The translations under genes and the position numbers were made by a program. Of a DNA stretch of 64,000 bases, positions 42,922-53,100 are shown in pieces. Position 1 is the stretch's first letter. Each line of letters opens with the position of its first letter. The notes beneath the pieces were generated by a model that did not search any database, was not told where the DNA came from, and saw only the letters and a list, made by a program, of their open reading frames with translations. Source of the DNA: Nocardia sp. NRRL S-836 (GTDB taxonomy: Bacteria; Actinomycetota; Actinomycetes; Mycobacteriales; Pseudonocardiaceae); contig NZ_LGDY01000177.1 in assembly GCF_001279525.1 (NCBI RefSeq), positions 1 through 64,000 on the forward strand. The letters run 5' to 3'.

Positions 42922-44367
42922 TCAGTGAGGAGCGACCTCGACGGAGCCGGATGCGCGGCTTGGCAGCAGGAAGGCCACCACGATCGTGGCCACGGCCAGG
43001 ACGGTTGCGACCACGAAGGCGAGCTTCATGCCGCTCAGGTGAGCCGTGGCGGCAGGAGCGCCGGTAGCGACCAGTTGGCTGGCTCGGGCGGACATCACGG
43101 TGACCACCAGGGCGGTGCCGAGGGCGGCTGCCACCTGCTGGAGGGTGCCGAGGATGGAGCTGCCGTGCGGGTACATGTCCGCGGGCAGGGCGCCCATGCC
43201 GAGGGTGAAGATCGGGGTGAAGGTGGCTGCCAGGCTCACCATCAGGAGGGCGTGCAGGGCCAGGACCTGCCAGTACGGCATGGTCGTGGAGATCTGGGTG
43301 AAGCCGGCCAGGGAGACGACCAGGCCGATGGTGCCGGGCAGGACCAGGGGGCGGCTGCCGAAGCGGTCGTAGAGCTTGCCGACGGTGGGGCCGAGGAGGC
43401 CCATGGCGAGGCCGCCGGGCATGAGGAGCAGGCCCGTCTCCAACGGGGTGAGGCCGCGGAGGTTCTGCAGGTAGAGGGGCAGCAGGATCATCGAGCCCAT
43501 CATCGCGAGGAACGCGATGCACATCAGGACCAGCGACAGGGCGAAGGTGCGGTGCGTGAGGGTGCGCAGGTCCATCAACGGGGCGCCGGTGCGTTGCAGT
43601 TTGAGCTGGCGCAGCACGAAGGTGGCGATGATGGCGGCGCCTGCGACGACCAGGCCGATGGTCGGGCCCAGGTTGGCCTTGCCCTCTCCGAAGAGGCTCA
43701 GGCCGTAGACCAGGCCGCCGAAGCCGAGGGCGGCGAGTGCGGCGCTCAGCCAGTCGATGGTGCTGACCTTCGGCTCGCCGATGTTGGTGAGGTGGCGCAG
43801 GCCGAAGTACGTCACGGCGCCGGCGATGGGCAGGACGGCGACGAACAGCAGGCGCCAGGAGCCCAGTTGCAGGATCAGGCCGGAGACCGCGGGGCCGAGG
43901 GCCGGGGCCACGGAGATCGACAGGGTCACGTTGCCCATCACGCGGCCGCGGTCCTCTTCGGGGACGACGGTCATCAGCGTGGTCATGAGCAGCGGCAGCA
44001 TCACGGCGGTGCCCGCGGCCTGCACGATGCGGCCGAGGAGGAGCACCGTGAACGTCGGGGCCACGGCGCACAGGGCGGTGCCGGTGAGGAACACGCCCAT
44101 CGCGATCGCGTAGCCGCTGCGGGTGGTGACGCGTTGCAGGAACCAGCCGGTCACCGGGATGACGGCGGCCATGGTGAGCATGAACGCGGTGGAGACCCAC
44201 TGAGCGGCGTGTTCGGTGACCTGCAGCGACTCCATCAGGCGCGGGATCGCGTTGATCATGAGGGTCTCGTTGAGGATGACCACGAACGTCGCCAGCACCA
44301 GCAGGCGCACCACGAGTGGTGTTCGGCGCGCTTGCGCGGTCGGCCGGTCTTGGATCGCAGCAGGCAT
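42922..44367 (-). CDS. MFS drug exporter, DHA2/EmrB-QacA type
   Basis: 481 residues with about fourteen hydrophobic segments. Motif A-like RLMESLQ...FLQRVTTRSGYAIA, motif C-like SISVAPALGPAVSGLILQLG (antiporter GP signature), and a long central loop. It exports hydrophobic compounds using the proton gradient. No TetR or MarR gene is adjacent, but an 8-bp inverted repeat lies 50-71 bp upstream. Confidence 0.9.
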   Translation of the reverse strand: MPAAIQDRPTAQARRTPLVVRLLVLATFVVILNETLMINAIPRLMESLQVTEHAAQWVSTAFMLTMAAVIPVTGWFLQRVTTRSGYAIAMGVFLTGTALCAVAPTFTVLLLGRIVQAAGTAVMLPLLMTTLMTVVPEEDRGRVMGNVTLSISVAPALGPAVSGLILQLGSWRLLFVAVLPIAGAVTYFGLRHLTNIGEPKVSTIDWLSAALAALGFGGLVYGLSLFGEGKANLGPTIGLVVAGAAIIATFVLRQLKLQRTGAPLMDLRTLTHRTFALSLVLMCIAFLAMMGSMILLPLYLQNLRGLTPLETGLLLMPGGLAMGLLGPTVGKLYDRFGSRPLVLPGTIGLVVSLAGFTQISTTMPYWQVLALHALLMVSLAATFTPIFTLGMGALPADMYPHGSSILGTLQQVAAALGTALVVTVMSARASQLVATGAPAATAHLSGMKLAFVVATVLAVATIVVAFLLPSRASGSVEVAPH

Positions 44368-44697
44368 GTCAGGCCCTCACTAGGTAGCTGGCACAGTCAC
44401 GTCGCGGCCAAGGCCGCCGGTGTCGTCGCTGACACCGGTTGAGACCGGCGGATCAGGTGGAACTCATCGGTGGTTCGAGTCTTTCACCATCACGGCGTCC
44501 GTCTCACCTGAATTCCGCCGTCAGCGGCATCAGGTCCTCGTCCGTCTACTCACACGTCGAACCGCGGGCGCGCGGATCGACAGGCCTGCCGGAAAACTTT
44601 CCGGCGGCGCGGTGCGGCACTCGGACCGTGGTCCGAGGCGGGAGGTCGGACCGCGGGCCGATCCGGGTGGGGTGCGGCGCTGGCAGCGTCCACGGTC
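44368..44697. other. Intergenic region with an inverted repeat
   Basis: 330 bp between the divergent MFS and membrane-protein genes. CCGGTGTC-6 nt-GACACCGG at 44417-44438 is a perfect repeat of the size of a TetR-family operator. The rest shows no gene or clear promoter pair. Confidence 0.5.
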
Positions 44698-45399
44698 ATG
44701 ACGAACAGGTTCCCGAACGGGTGGACCGCAGGCGGGGCGCTGGTGCTCGGGCCGTTGCTGTTGCTGGCCGGCACGCTGCTGCGGTCGCCCTTCCACTTCT
44801 TCTTCCCCGACCAGCTCAGGGCCGCCGCGGACCACCCGGCGCTGATGACGGCGGCGTACACGGTGTTCCTGGCGGGGCACGTGGTGATGTGGCCGGCGGT
44901 GGCCGAGGTCGCACGGCGGATCGGCGCGAAACGCCCGGTGTGGGCGGCGTGGGGTGGCGTGCTGGTGACCGTCGGGCTGTTCGCGCGGACGTTCCACGCC
45001 GGGGTGGACCAGGCGGCGTTCAGCGCGGTCAGGCACCGCGGGGTCGAGGAGGCGACGCGGCTGGTGGCGGACGGGTACGGGGACCTGCACCTGTTCAGCT
45101 ACCTGTCGTTCACGATCATGTTCGGCTGGTACGTGCTCGCGGTCGGCGCCTACCTCGGCGGGGTGCTCGGGCCGGTCAGGGCGGTGGCGCTGGCCGCGAT
45201 GGGGCTGCTGCCGCTGGGGGTGCTGAAGGGCGCGGAGGTGCTGTCGGTCGTCGGCACGGCCGGGTTGTGCGTGGCGCTGGTGCCGTTGGGGGTCAGGACG
45301 CTCCGGGAGCTGCCGCGGCCGAGCAGGAGGGCGGTGGTGCTCGCGGCGCCGGTCGCGGTGGGGTTAGGCGCTCTCGCGTTCGTCAGCACCCTCGGCTGA
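44698..45399 (+). CDS. Six-TM membrane protein of unknown function
   Basis: 233 residues with about six hydrophobic helices (GGALVLGPLLLLAGTLL, MTAAYTVFLAGHVVMWPAVA, YLSFTIMFGWYVLAVGAYLG, and others). Between them is HAGVDQAAFSAVRHRG. DUF4386-like style but not certain. Its 3' end overlaps the convergent membrane gene by 36 bp. Confidence 0.8.
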   Translation: MTNRFPNGWTAGGALVLGPLLLLAGTLLRSPFHFFFPDQLRAAADHPALMTAAYTVFLAGHVVMWPAVAEVARRIGAKRPVWAAWGGVLVTVGLFARTFHAGVDQAAFSAVRHRGVEEATRLVADGYGDLHLFSYLSFTIMFGWYVLAVGAYLGGVLGPVRAVALAAMGLLPLGVLKGAEVLSVVGTAGLCVALVPLGVRTLRELPRPSRRAVVLAAPVAVGLGALAFVSTLG

Positions 45400-45846
45400 G
45401 CGGGAGGCGAAGGGCAGGGCGAACCACAGGCCGGCGAAGACGAGGAACGCCAGCGCGCCCACGACGACGGCCGGCCAGCCGCCGACGACGACCTCGGCCA
45501 GCAGCAGCACGGTGCCGGTCATGGCGGCGGCGAGGAAGCCGAGTCCGATCAACGCGAACGTGTTGCCCGAGTTGACGATGTCCTCGCGGCGGCCCTGGCG
45601 GAACAGGACGCGGTGCCACGCCGCAGGGGCGGTGAGGAACGCGACGGCGATGGCGGCGCACATGATCGTGGCGAGGTGCGTGACGCGGACGTAGCCGCCG
45701 ACGGAGGCGTACTTGTCGGTGAAGGCGATGGAGAGCAGGAAGCCGAACAGGATCTGCACGCCGGCCTGTGCCACGCGGAGCTCCTGCAGCAGCTCGTTCA
45801 CGTTGCGTGCGAGTCGGCGCTGGGAAGACTCCTCGGCTTCGCTCAC
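45364..45846 (-). CDS. DUF6328-like four-TM membrane protein
   Basis: 160 residues. Soluble N-terminus (RLARNVNELLQELRVAQAGV) leading into VQILFGFLLSIAFTDKYASV, then three more helices. From memory this matches the actinobacterial DUF6328 family. Function unknown. Confidence 0.82.
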   Translation of the reverse strand: MSEAEESSQRRLARNVNELLQELRVAQAGVQILFGFLLSIAFTDKYASVGGYVRVTHLATIMCAAIAVAFLTAPAAWHRVLFRQGRREDIVNSGNTFALIGLGFLAAAMTGTVLLLAEVVVGGWPAVVVGALAFLVFAGLWFALPFASRSAEGADERESA

Positions 45847-45900
45847 GTGACCCGCGTACCCGCCCGCGCCTGTCCGGAATCCTCGGATTCGGCCAAATCG

Positions 45901-46581
45901 TCAGAACTGGCTGATCATCAAGAAGTCCGTCACGAACGCCACCGGGTCGCCCGCGGCGTTGCGGCCCACCCAGGTCGGGTAGACGCCGTCGCCCCAGCCG
46001 GTCGAGAACGCCACCACGTTCAGGCCGGACTCGACGTCGGTGAGGTTGACCGGCCCGCGACCGCCGCCGACGGCGCCCAGCGCGTCGATGAGCTCGCAGT
46101 TGCCGGACAGGTCGTCGCCGGCCAGCCGGTCGACGGCGGGTGCGGCGGAGAGGTCGAAGAACGCGCCGGTGCTCGACTCGACGTGGTAGCCGAAGCGCTG
46201 GCCGGGCAGCATCGGCGACACGTGCTCGCCGGGCACCAACGCGGGCTCCCACACGTACGCGGGCTCGTCGCGCACGGTCAGCTTGGCCGCGGCGACCCGG
46301 TAGCCCTGGCGCACGTCGGGGAAGCCGTCGCGGTCGAGCCACGAGACCAGGGAGACCGTCACCGGGTACTTGCCCGGCTCGAACGTCGCGGTGAACGGCT
46401 CGGCGTCCTCCGGCCACAGCACGAACGGGTCGGCCGCCACGAGCCGGCCGGTGGGCATGGCCAGCGAACCCACCTCGCGCACGCTGATGACCTGTTGGTC
46501 GTCACCACCGGTCGGTCTGCCGACGGGGCCTTCCTCGAAGAAGAGCTCGAACCCGGTCTTGATCAGCTGACTCGCCCCCAC
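45901..46581 (-). CDS. DUF4241-like protein
   Basis: 226 residues from GTG 46581 (ribosome site AAGGAGA). Features: VGSLAMPTGRLVAADPFVLW, FEPGKYPVTVSLVSW, GYRVAAAKLTVRD, and the C-terminal FSTGWGDGVYPTWVGRNAAG motif typical of DUF4241. Sometimes found with immunity proteins of polymorphic toxins; no toxin is adjacent here. Divergent from the macrodomain gene. Confidence 0.8.
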   Translation of the reverse strand: MGASQLIKTGFELFFEEGPVGRPTGGDDQQVISVREVGSLAMPTGRLVAADPFVLWPEDAEPFTATFEPGKYPVTVSLVSWLDRDGFPDVRQGYRVAAAKLTVRDEPAYVWEPALVPGEHVSPMLPGQRFGYHVESSTGAFFDLSAAPAVDRLAGDDLSGNCELIDALGAVGGGRGPVNLTDVESGLNVVAFSTGWGDGVYPTWVGRNAAGDPVAFVTDFLMISQF

Positions 46582-46714
46582 GCTTCGGTCTCCTTTCCCA
46601 GGGGCATGTTGGCAGAAGGGGTGCGGGCCACCCGATCGGGGCATTGCCGCCCCAAGCCGTTCGCGCTCGGCGAAGTCCGCCTCCCCCTGGTAGTACGGCT
46701 GCGATGCTCTGTAC

Positions 46715-47266
46715 ATGGGGGCGATCGAGGTTGTGCTGGGTGACATCACGCGTGAGAACGTCGACGCGATCGTGACGGCGGCGAACGAGTCGTTGCTCGG
46801 CGGCGGGGGCGTGGACGGGGCGGTGCACCGGGCGGCCGGTCCGCGGCTGGCGGAGGCCGGGGCGGCGCTCGCGCCCTGTCTGCCGGGGCGGGCGGTGGCG
46901 ACGCCCGCGTTCGACCTGGCACCGGTGCGGTACGTGATCCACACCGTCGGGCCGGTGTGGGAGGGCGGCGACCACGGCGAGGACGAGGTGCTCGCCCGGT
47001 GCTACGTCAACTCGCTGCTGGTGGCGGAGGAGCTCGGCGTCGAGAGCATCGCGTTTCCCGCCATCGCGACCGGGGTGTACGGCTTCCCGCTCGACCGTGC
47101 GGCGGTGGTCGCCGCCGACGCGGTGCGGTCCACACCCAGCACCGTCGGCGAGATCAGGCTGGTCGCGTTCGACCGGGAGACGCACGACGCCCTGCGCGAC
47201 GCGCTGGCCAGGCCGATCGGGGTGCGTCGCGGAGAAGAACCACCGGTGGACCGACAGCCTGGGTGA
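46715..47266 (+). CDS. Macrodomain ADP-ribose hydrolase (O-acetyl-ADP-ribose deacetylase type)
   Basis: 183 residues. Signature TAANESLLGGGGVDGAVHRA (about 22-41) and GVYGFP loop are typical of MacroD-type enzymes that remove ADP-ribose from proteins or deacetylate O-acetyl-ADP-ribose. The last 20 residues are extra. Stands alone between DUF4241 and dus. Confidence 0.92.
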   Translation: MGAIEVVLGDITRENVDAIVTAANESLLGGGGVDGAVHRAAGPRLAEAGAALAPCLPGRAVATPAFDLAPVRYVIHTVGPVWEGGDHGEDEVLARCYVNSLLVAEELGVESIAFPAIATGVYGFPLDRAAVVAADAVRSTPSTVGEIRLVAFDRETHDALRDALARPIGVRRGEEPPVDRQPG

Positions 47267-47373
47267 CCACGCCGCGCTGGTGGAGGTCCTGGCGGCCACG
47301 CGCTGACGACCCGGCCGGGCGGCCATCACGCTGGGTGAAGATCACGGCTGGTCAGTGCCGTAACCTGGTGGGC

Positions 47374-48495
47374 GTGTCCGCTCCGACCCTCAAAATCGGC
47401 CCGTACGCCGTCGACCCGCCCGTTGTGCTCGCGCCGATGGCGGGGATCACCAACGTCGCGTTCCGGCAGCTGTGCCGTCAGTACGGGGCCGGGCTCTACG
47501 TCTGCGAGATGATCACGGCGCGGGCGCTGGTCGAGCGCGACCCGATGACCATGCACATGATCACGTTCGACGAGGGTGAGAACCCGCGGTCGATGCAGCT
47601 CTACGGGGTCGACCCGGTCAACGTCGGCGAGGCCACGAAGATGATCGTGGACGAGAACCTCGCCGACCACATGGACATGAACTTCGGGTGTCCGGTGCCC
47701 AAGGTGACGCGCAAGGGCGGCGGGGCGGCGTTGCCGTACAAGCGGGAGCTGTTCCGGCAGATCGTGCGCGCGGCCGTGCGCAACGCCGGGGACATGCCGG
47801 TGACCGTGAAGTTCCGCATCGGCATCGACGACGACCACCTCACGTACCTCGACGCGGGACGTATCGCGCAGGACGAGGGTGCGCAGGCCGTGGCACTGCA
47901 TGCGCGCACAGCGTCGCAGCGGTACTCCGGCAAGGCGGACTGGACCGCCATCGCCCGGCTGAAGGAGGCCGTGACGAGCATTCCGGTGCTGGGCAACGGC
48001 GACATCTTCAGTGCTCAGGACGCGCTCGACATGGTGGCGCGGACCGGGTGCGACGGCGTGGTCGTCGGGCGCGGGTGCCTCGGGCGGCCGTGGTTGTTCC
48101 GCGACCTGCAGGCGGCGTTCCGCGGCGAGGAGGTCCCGCCGGGGCCCACGCTCGGGGAGGTCGCCGAGGTCCTGCGCACGCACGCGCGGCTGCTGGCGGC
48201 GCACGACGGCGAGCACAAGGGGTTGCGCGACCTGCGCAAGCACATGGCCTGGTACTGGCACGGGTTCCCGGTCGGCGGGGACACGCGGCGGGCGTTCGCG
48301 ATGGTGTCGAGCCTGCAGGAGCTGGACGACCTGATCGGGCAGCTGGACCCGGACGTGCCGTTCCCCGTGAACGCCGAGGGGCCGCGGGGCCGGCAGGGGT
48401 CCGCCGCCAAGGTGGTGCTCCCCGAGGGGTGGCTGGCCGACCCCGAGGACGCGACCGTTCCCGCCGGCGCCGACGTGATGCACTCCGGTGGCTGA
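47374..48495 (+). CDS. dusB: tRNA-dihydrouridine synthase B
   Basis: 373 residues. FMN TIM-barrel with LAPMAGITNVAFRQL, MDMNFGCPVPKVTRKGGGAA (catalytic Cys in FGCP), VTVKFRIGID, ALHARTASQRYSG, IPVLGNGDI and VVVGRGCLGRPW. It reduces uridines in the D-loop of tRNA with NADPH. GTG 47374 lies seven bases after a TAACCT -10 box, so probably leaderless. Overlaps the next gene by 8 bp. Confidence 0.95.
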   Translation: MSAPTLKIGPYAVDPPVVLAPMAGITNVAFRQLCRQYGAGLYVCEMITARALVERDPMTMHMITFDEGENPRSMQLYGVDPVNVGEATKMIVDENLADHMDMNFGCPVPKVTRKGGGAALPYKRELFRQIVRAAVRNAGDMPVTVKFRIGIDDDHLTYLDAGRIAQDEGAQAVALHARTASQRYSGKADWTAIARLKEAVTSIPVLGNGDIFSAQDALDMVARTGCDGVVVGRGCLGRPWLFRDLQAAFRGEEVPPGPTLGEVAEVLRTHARLLAAHDGEHKGLRDLRKHMAWYWHGFPVGGDTRRAFAMVSSLQELDDLIGQLDPDVPFPVNAEGPRGRQGSAAKVVLPEGWLADPEDATVPAGADVMHSGG

Positions 48496-48943
48496 GCGCG
48501 CCGGGGTTCTCCTCGCCTCCCTGCTGCTGCTCGCGGGCTGCGCCACGGGTCCCGTCGCGGGCAAGGCGCGGCCGGTGTCGCTGTCCGACGGCGACCGCGC
48601 GAAGTTCCGCCAGTACTACGAGCGGCTCAACAAGGCCGGTGACGAGGGTGCGTCCGAGCAGGCCAAGCTGCTCAAGGACACCCAGCACCCCGACTTCCGG
48701 CAGAAGGCCTGCGACCTGCGCGGTGCCACGATCAGGGTCGAACCGACCTGGTCCACGCTTCGGATGGACGCCGACTGGGCACCCCCTGGCGAGAAGTCAC
48801 ACCCCCGCGGGGACGTGTACGTCGTCGCCGTGACGGTGACGCTGCGCCAGGAGGAAGCGGTGGTCGGGAGCCAGATCGGTTCCCTGCACGTGGTGCTCCT
48901 CGAAGACGAGGTCTACGGGTTCGCGCCCTGCATCGGTGGCTGA
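48488..48943 (+). CDS. Small lipoprotein of unknown function
   Basis: 151 residues from GTG 48488. Signal peptide with lipobox LAGC (about Cys18). The mature part has helix DRAKFRQYYERLNKAGDEGA and a beta-rich region with two Cys (KACDLRGATIRV and FAPCIGG) probably disulphide-bonded. Co-transcribed with dusB by overlap. Confidence 0.82.
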   Translation: MAERAGVLLASLLLLAGCATGPVAGKARPVSLSDGDRAKFRQYYERLNKAGDEGASEQAKLLKDTQHPDFRQKACDLRGATIRVEPTWSTLRMDADWAPPGEKSHPRGDVYVVAVTVTLRQEEAVVGSQIGSLHVVLLEDEVYGFAPCIGG

Positions 48944-49084
48944 ACGGGTTGATGATCTTCCAAGCTCACTGGATCGGAGCAGCTCGCGGTCAACCGGACG
49001 GGGGAAATCCCGCCCCCACGCGTCCTTCTAGCTCAAGCGCCGCCTCTTCGGAGACGACACCTGGCAGGTAAGGAGGTGATCGCG

Positions 49085-49930
49085 ATGACCGCGCTGCGAC
49101 CCGAAATCGCAGAGACCGAGCAGGCCGACGCCGGTGCCGGGCAGGGTGCCGGGCTGGTGGGGCTGCACGAGTCCATCGCGACGTTGCTCGCCTCCCGCGG
49201 CCAGTGGCGCCAGGCCTACCAGCACCTCCGCTCCGCGCTCGACCTCGTCCAGGCCGACCAGGTCGAGGAGCCGCACGTTCCCGAGCAGCTGCGCCGTGAG
49301 GTCGACCGGCTGCGCAGGGAGCACGCGGAGGCGCGGGAGCAGAGCCTGCGCGACAGCCTGACCGACTCCTACAACCGCCGCTACCTCGACCAGCAGCTGA
49401 TGGACCTGCTCGCCGAGCACGGCGCGTGTCGGCACGGGCTCGCCATCGCGCTGATCGACCTCGACTGGTTCAAGCAGGTCAACGACACGTTCGGCCACCT
49501 GCTCGGCGACCGGGTGCTGCAGCGCGTGGTGGAGCTGCTTCAGCAGGGCCTGCCGGAGGGCGCGTTCTGCGCCCGGTACGGCGGCGAGGAGTTCGTGCTC
49601 GTGCTGCCGCGGGTGGACGCCGTTTCCGCGGTCGCCGTGGCCGAGGCTGCACGGGAACGTGTCGAGCGTCACCCGTGGGACGAGATCGCGCCGGGGTTGC
49701 GAGTGACGGTCAGCGCGGGCCTCGCGTACGAGCCGCCCGCGGACGAGGCGCCGCAGCGGCCGGCGGTCAGTGCCGAGCAGCAGCTGCTGCGCGCCGACAG
49801 CCTCCTGTACTCGGCCAAGCAGTCCGGCCGCAACGCCGTGGCGTACCGTTCGGACGGCCGGGTGCGCCTCGCCGGTGCGGCATCCGGTCGGCGTGCCATC
49901 ACCCAGACACGGGTTCTCGGTTACTACTGA
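49085..49930 (+). CDS. Diguanylate cyclase (GGDEF domain)
   Basis: 281 residues from ATG 49085; the AAGGAGGTGATC ribosome site decides this start. The N-terminal 90 residues are TPR-like or coiled (WRQAYQHLRSALDLVQAD, VDRLRREHAEAREQS). GGDEF domain about 95-255 with active-site YGGEEF and IDLDWFKQVNDTFGHLLGD. No membrane segment. Makes c-di-GMP, which controls development in actinomycetes. No inhibitory RxxD site is evident next to GGEEF. Confidence 0.92.
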   Translation: MTALRPEIAETEQADAGAGQGAGLVGLHESIATLLASRGQWRQAYQHLRSALDLVQADQVEEPHVPEQLRREVDRLRREHAEAREQSLRDSLTDSYNRRYLDQQLMDLLAEHGACRHGLAIALIDLDWFKQVNDTFGHLLGDRVLQRVVELLQQGLPEGAFCARYGGEEFVLVLPRVDAVSAVAVAEAARERVERHPWDEIAPGLRVTVSAGLAYEPPADEAPQRPAVSAEQQLLRADSLLYSAKQSGRNAVAYRSDGRVRLAGAASGRRAITQTRVLGYY

Positions 49931-50140
49931 GTGACCCAGCTCACCCGTTCAGGGCAAGGGGACTGCGCGTAATCGAGTACAGACCGAACTTCTATCACCC
50001 GGAGTGGTCGTCAGAAGTCGCCTACATCCGTAGTATCGCGGGCGCAACTGACACGCCGGTGATGCAACCCTTGTGTCCCGGTCGTCGTCAACTCGTAATA
50101 GCGAACCGCTAAAACGCTTCTGACCCTGAAGGGAGATTGG

Positions 50141-53100
50141 GTGCCCGACGACCCCCGACGTGGCGGCCCCTCTTCCCGCGGTGATCAGGAACCCCAGGAC
50201 CAGCCGACCGGCCGTAGACGTCGCTCGATGGAAGGCTCTGGGGGCCTGAGCGTCTCGGACCTCATCGAGCAGCACAGCAGGACGAACATCCCCCGGCCCG
50301 TCCCGCCTGGCTCGCCCGACGCTTCCACCACAGGCAGGCGTGCCCTGCCGGAGACCCCACCCGACACCGGCCGCCGTTCACTGCCGGAGCCGCCCGCCGA
50401 CCAGCGGCAACCCGCTCCGCAGAACTTCGCCGGCGGCCAGGCGCCCGACCAGACCGGCCGGCGGCGCAGGCCCGAACCCGAGCAGAACGGTGCGCCCGCG
50501 CGCCCGGCGCCGGGTGAGCGGCGTGCGGAGCAGACCGGCACGCGGCCGCGGCCTGCCCAGAACCCGCCGCAGAATTCGCCACAGAATCCGCCACAGGGCG
50601 CTGTCCATCCGGGCGAACACACCGGAACCCGGCCGCGGCCCGCGCAGAACCCGCCCCAGAACGGCGCGCACCCCGGTGAGCAGACCGGGATGCGACCGCG
50701 GCCCGACGCGAACGGCGCACCGCGGCGACCGGCTCCCGGCGACGCGGTGCAGCGGCCCGACGCGAACGGCGCTCCACGGCGACCGGCTCCCGGCGACGCG
50801 GTGCAGCGGCCCGTGCGACCGGGCGAGGCGAGCGGTGCGGTGCGCCGCCCCGGTTCGCCCGCCGACGCACCGGGTGTGCGTCCCGGCGACGCGAGCGGAC
50901 CGATTCGGCGGCCGGACACCCCCGGCGACCCGAACGGCGGTCCGCGCGGAGCCCGCCCCGGCGACGTGACCGGTGCCCAGCGGCGCCCGGACGCGACCGG
51001 AACCCAGCGACGCCCGGCTCCCGGCGCGCCCGTCGACCCGGCGGTGCGACCCGGCGAGGCCACCGGCGCGCAACGACGTCCCGATGCCCCCGGTGCCCGG
51101 CCCGGTGAGGCCAGCGGCACCATGCGCCGGCCGGTACCACCCGGTGCCCCGGTGGACGCGGACGGCGTGCAACGACGGCTCGACGCACCCCCCGGCGCGC
51201 CCAGGCGGCTGGCTCCCGGCGACGCACCGTCGTCGAACGGCATCCCGCGCCCGCCGGTTCCCGACGGCGGACCGCGCAGGCCGACGCCCGGTGAGGCACT
51301 CGACGCCGGGCCGCGCAGGCCGGCGCCGGGCGAGGCCCCCGACGGGTTGCGCAGGCACGACGTGCCGTCGTCCAACGGCATTCCCCGCCCGCCGGTCCCC
51401 GGTGAGGCACTCGACGGCGGGCCGCGCAGGCCCGGACCCGGCGACGCTCCGGATGGCGGACCACGCAGGCCGACGCCGGGCGAGGCACTCGACGGCGGGC
51501 CGCGCAGGCCCGTGCCCGGCGAGGCCCCCGACGGGTTGCGCAGGCACGACGTGCCGTCGTCCAACGGCATTCCCCGCCCGCCGGTTCCCGGTGACGCGCG
51601 GCGGATGCCGCCCGGTGAGGCAGCGAACGGCAGGCCCGACGCCGGACCGCGCAGGCCGCACCCCGGCGACGCGCCGTCGTCGAGCAGCATCCGGCGCCCC
51701 GACCCGAACGGCGTGCCGCCCGAGGCCGGGCCACGCAGGCTGCTCGCCGGTGAGGCGCCCTCCGCGAACCGGATCCCGCGCCCGCCCGTCCCCGGCGAGG
51801 GGCCGGAAACGGCGCGCAGGCCCGGAAACGGGGACGTGACCGGCCGCTCGCCCATGCCGTCGCGTGCGGAGTCGAGCGGGCCGCGGCCCGCGCCCGGTGT
51901 CGCCGACCGGCTCGGTGGCGCCCCCGGCGTCTCCGACCGGCTCACGGGCGCTCCCGAGGACGCGCCCGCGGACGACCCCGGTCCCGAGGCCACGCAGATC
52001 GCCCCCGCGGCGGGTGTGGCCAAGGTGGAACGGCGCGAGGACATCGACCCGATGTCGCTGACCACCGAGATGGAGGCCATCGGCGACGAGGTCAAGAAGC
52101 GCCGCGAGGTGGACCACACGCTCGCGCGGTTCTCGGCCGTGCACGACGAGCTGCTGGAGCAGGAGCGTCAGCGCAAGGAACGGCGCGCGAAGCTCATGCC
52201 GTGGCTCAACGACGACGAGGAGAACGAGGAGGCGACGCAGTTCGCCGATCCCGTTCAGCTCGGCGAGGACGACGAGCAGGAACGCCCGGCCGGCCGCACC
52301 CCGCAGCAGCGCAAGATGATGCGCGCCGCGAAGGTCGGTGCGATCGCCGCCGCGGCGGTGGTGTTCGTGTCGACCGGTGTCGGCTGGGGCGCGATGCAGT
52401 GGGCCGACGGCCAGTTCCGGGACATCGACGCGCTCGGCGGCAACTCGCAGGCGGTGCAGCAGGCGGAGAAGCAGCTCGGTGACGAGAACTTCCTGCTGGT
52501 CGGCTCGGACACCAGGGCGGGCGCGAAGGCCGGCGACAACGTCGGCACGGCGGACACCGAGAAGGGCGCCCGGTCCGACGTGATCATGCTGGCGCACATC
52601 CCGGCCGACCGGAAGCGCATGGTCGTGGTGTCGTTGCCGCGCGACGTGCGGGTCGACCGGCCGAACTGCCGCAGCTGGGACTCGGACAGCGGTCAGTACG
52701 GCGGTGCGCTGGCTCCCGCCAAGGACGTCATGGCGAACAGCGTGTACGCCGAGGGCGGACCGGAGTGCGTCGCCAACATGATGACGCAGCTGACCGGGCT
52801 GAAGATCAACCACTTCGTCAGCATCGACTTCGTGGGCTTCCGCGAGATGGCCACGGCCGTCGGCGGCGTCGAGATCTGCACGTCCAAGCCGATCAAGGAC
52901 AACGAGATCGGCGTCGTGATCGACAAGCCGGGCAAGCACATCCTCAAGGGCGACCAGGCGCTGCAGTACGTGCGGGCGCGCTACGTCCAGGGCGACGACG
53001 CCTCGGACTTCGCGCGCATCCAGCGCCAGCAGCAGTTCCTGTCGTCGATGCTGCGCACGGCGCTGTCGAGCGAGGTGCTGCTCAACCCGAGCCGGCTCAA

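Noticed and set aside
42925..44442. 505-codon plus-strand frame opposite the MFS gene
   Set aside because: Gln/His/Gly-rich shadow of a clear transporter; no start context and no motif.
48960..49080. Possible c-di-GMP or c-di-AMP riboswitch before the diguanylate cyclase
   Set aside because: G-rich and C-rich stretches can pair, but I could not align them to a known riboswitch core.
50700..51800. CRISPR-like regular repeats
   Set aside because: Repeats are in frame, of uneven spacing and without unique spacers; they encode the Pro-rich head of the LCP protein, and no cas genes are present.
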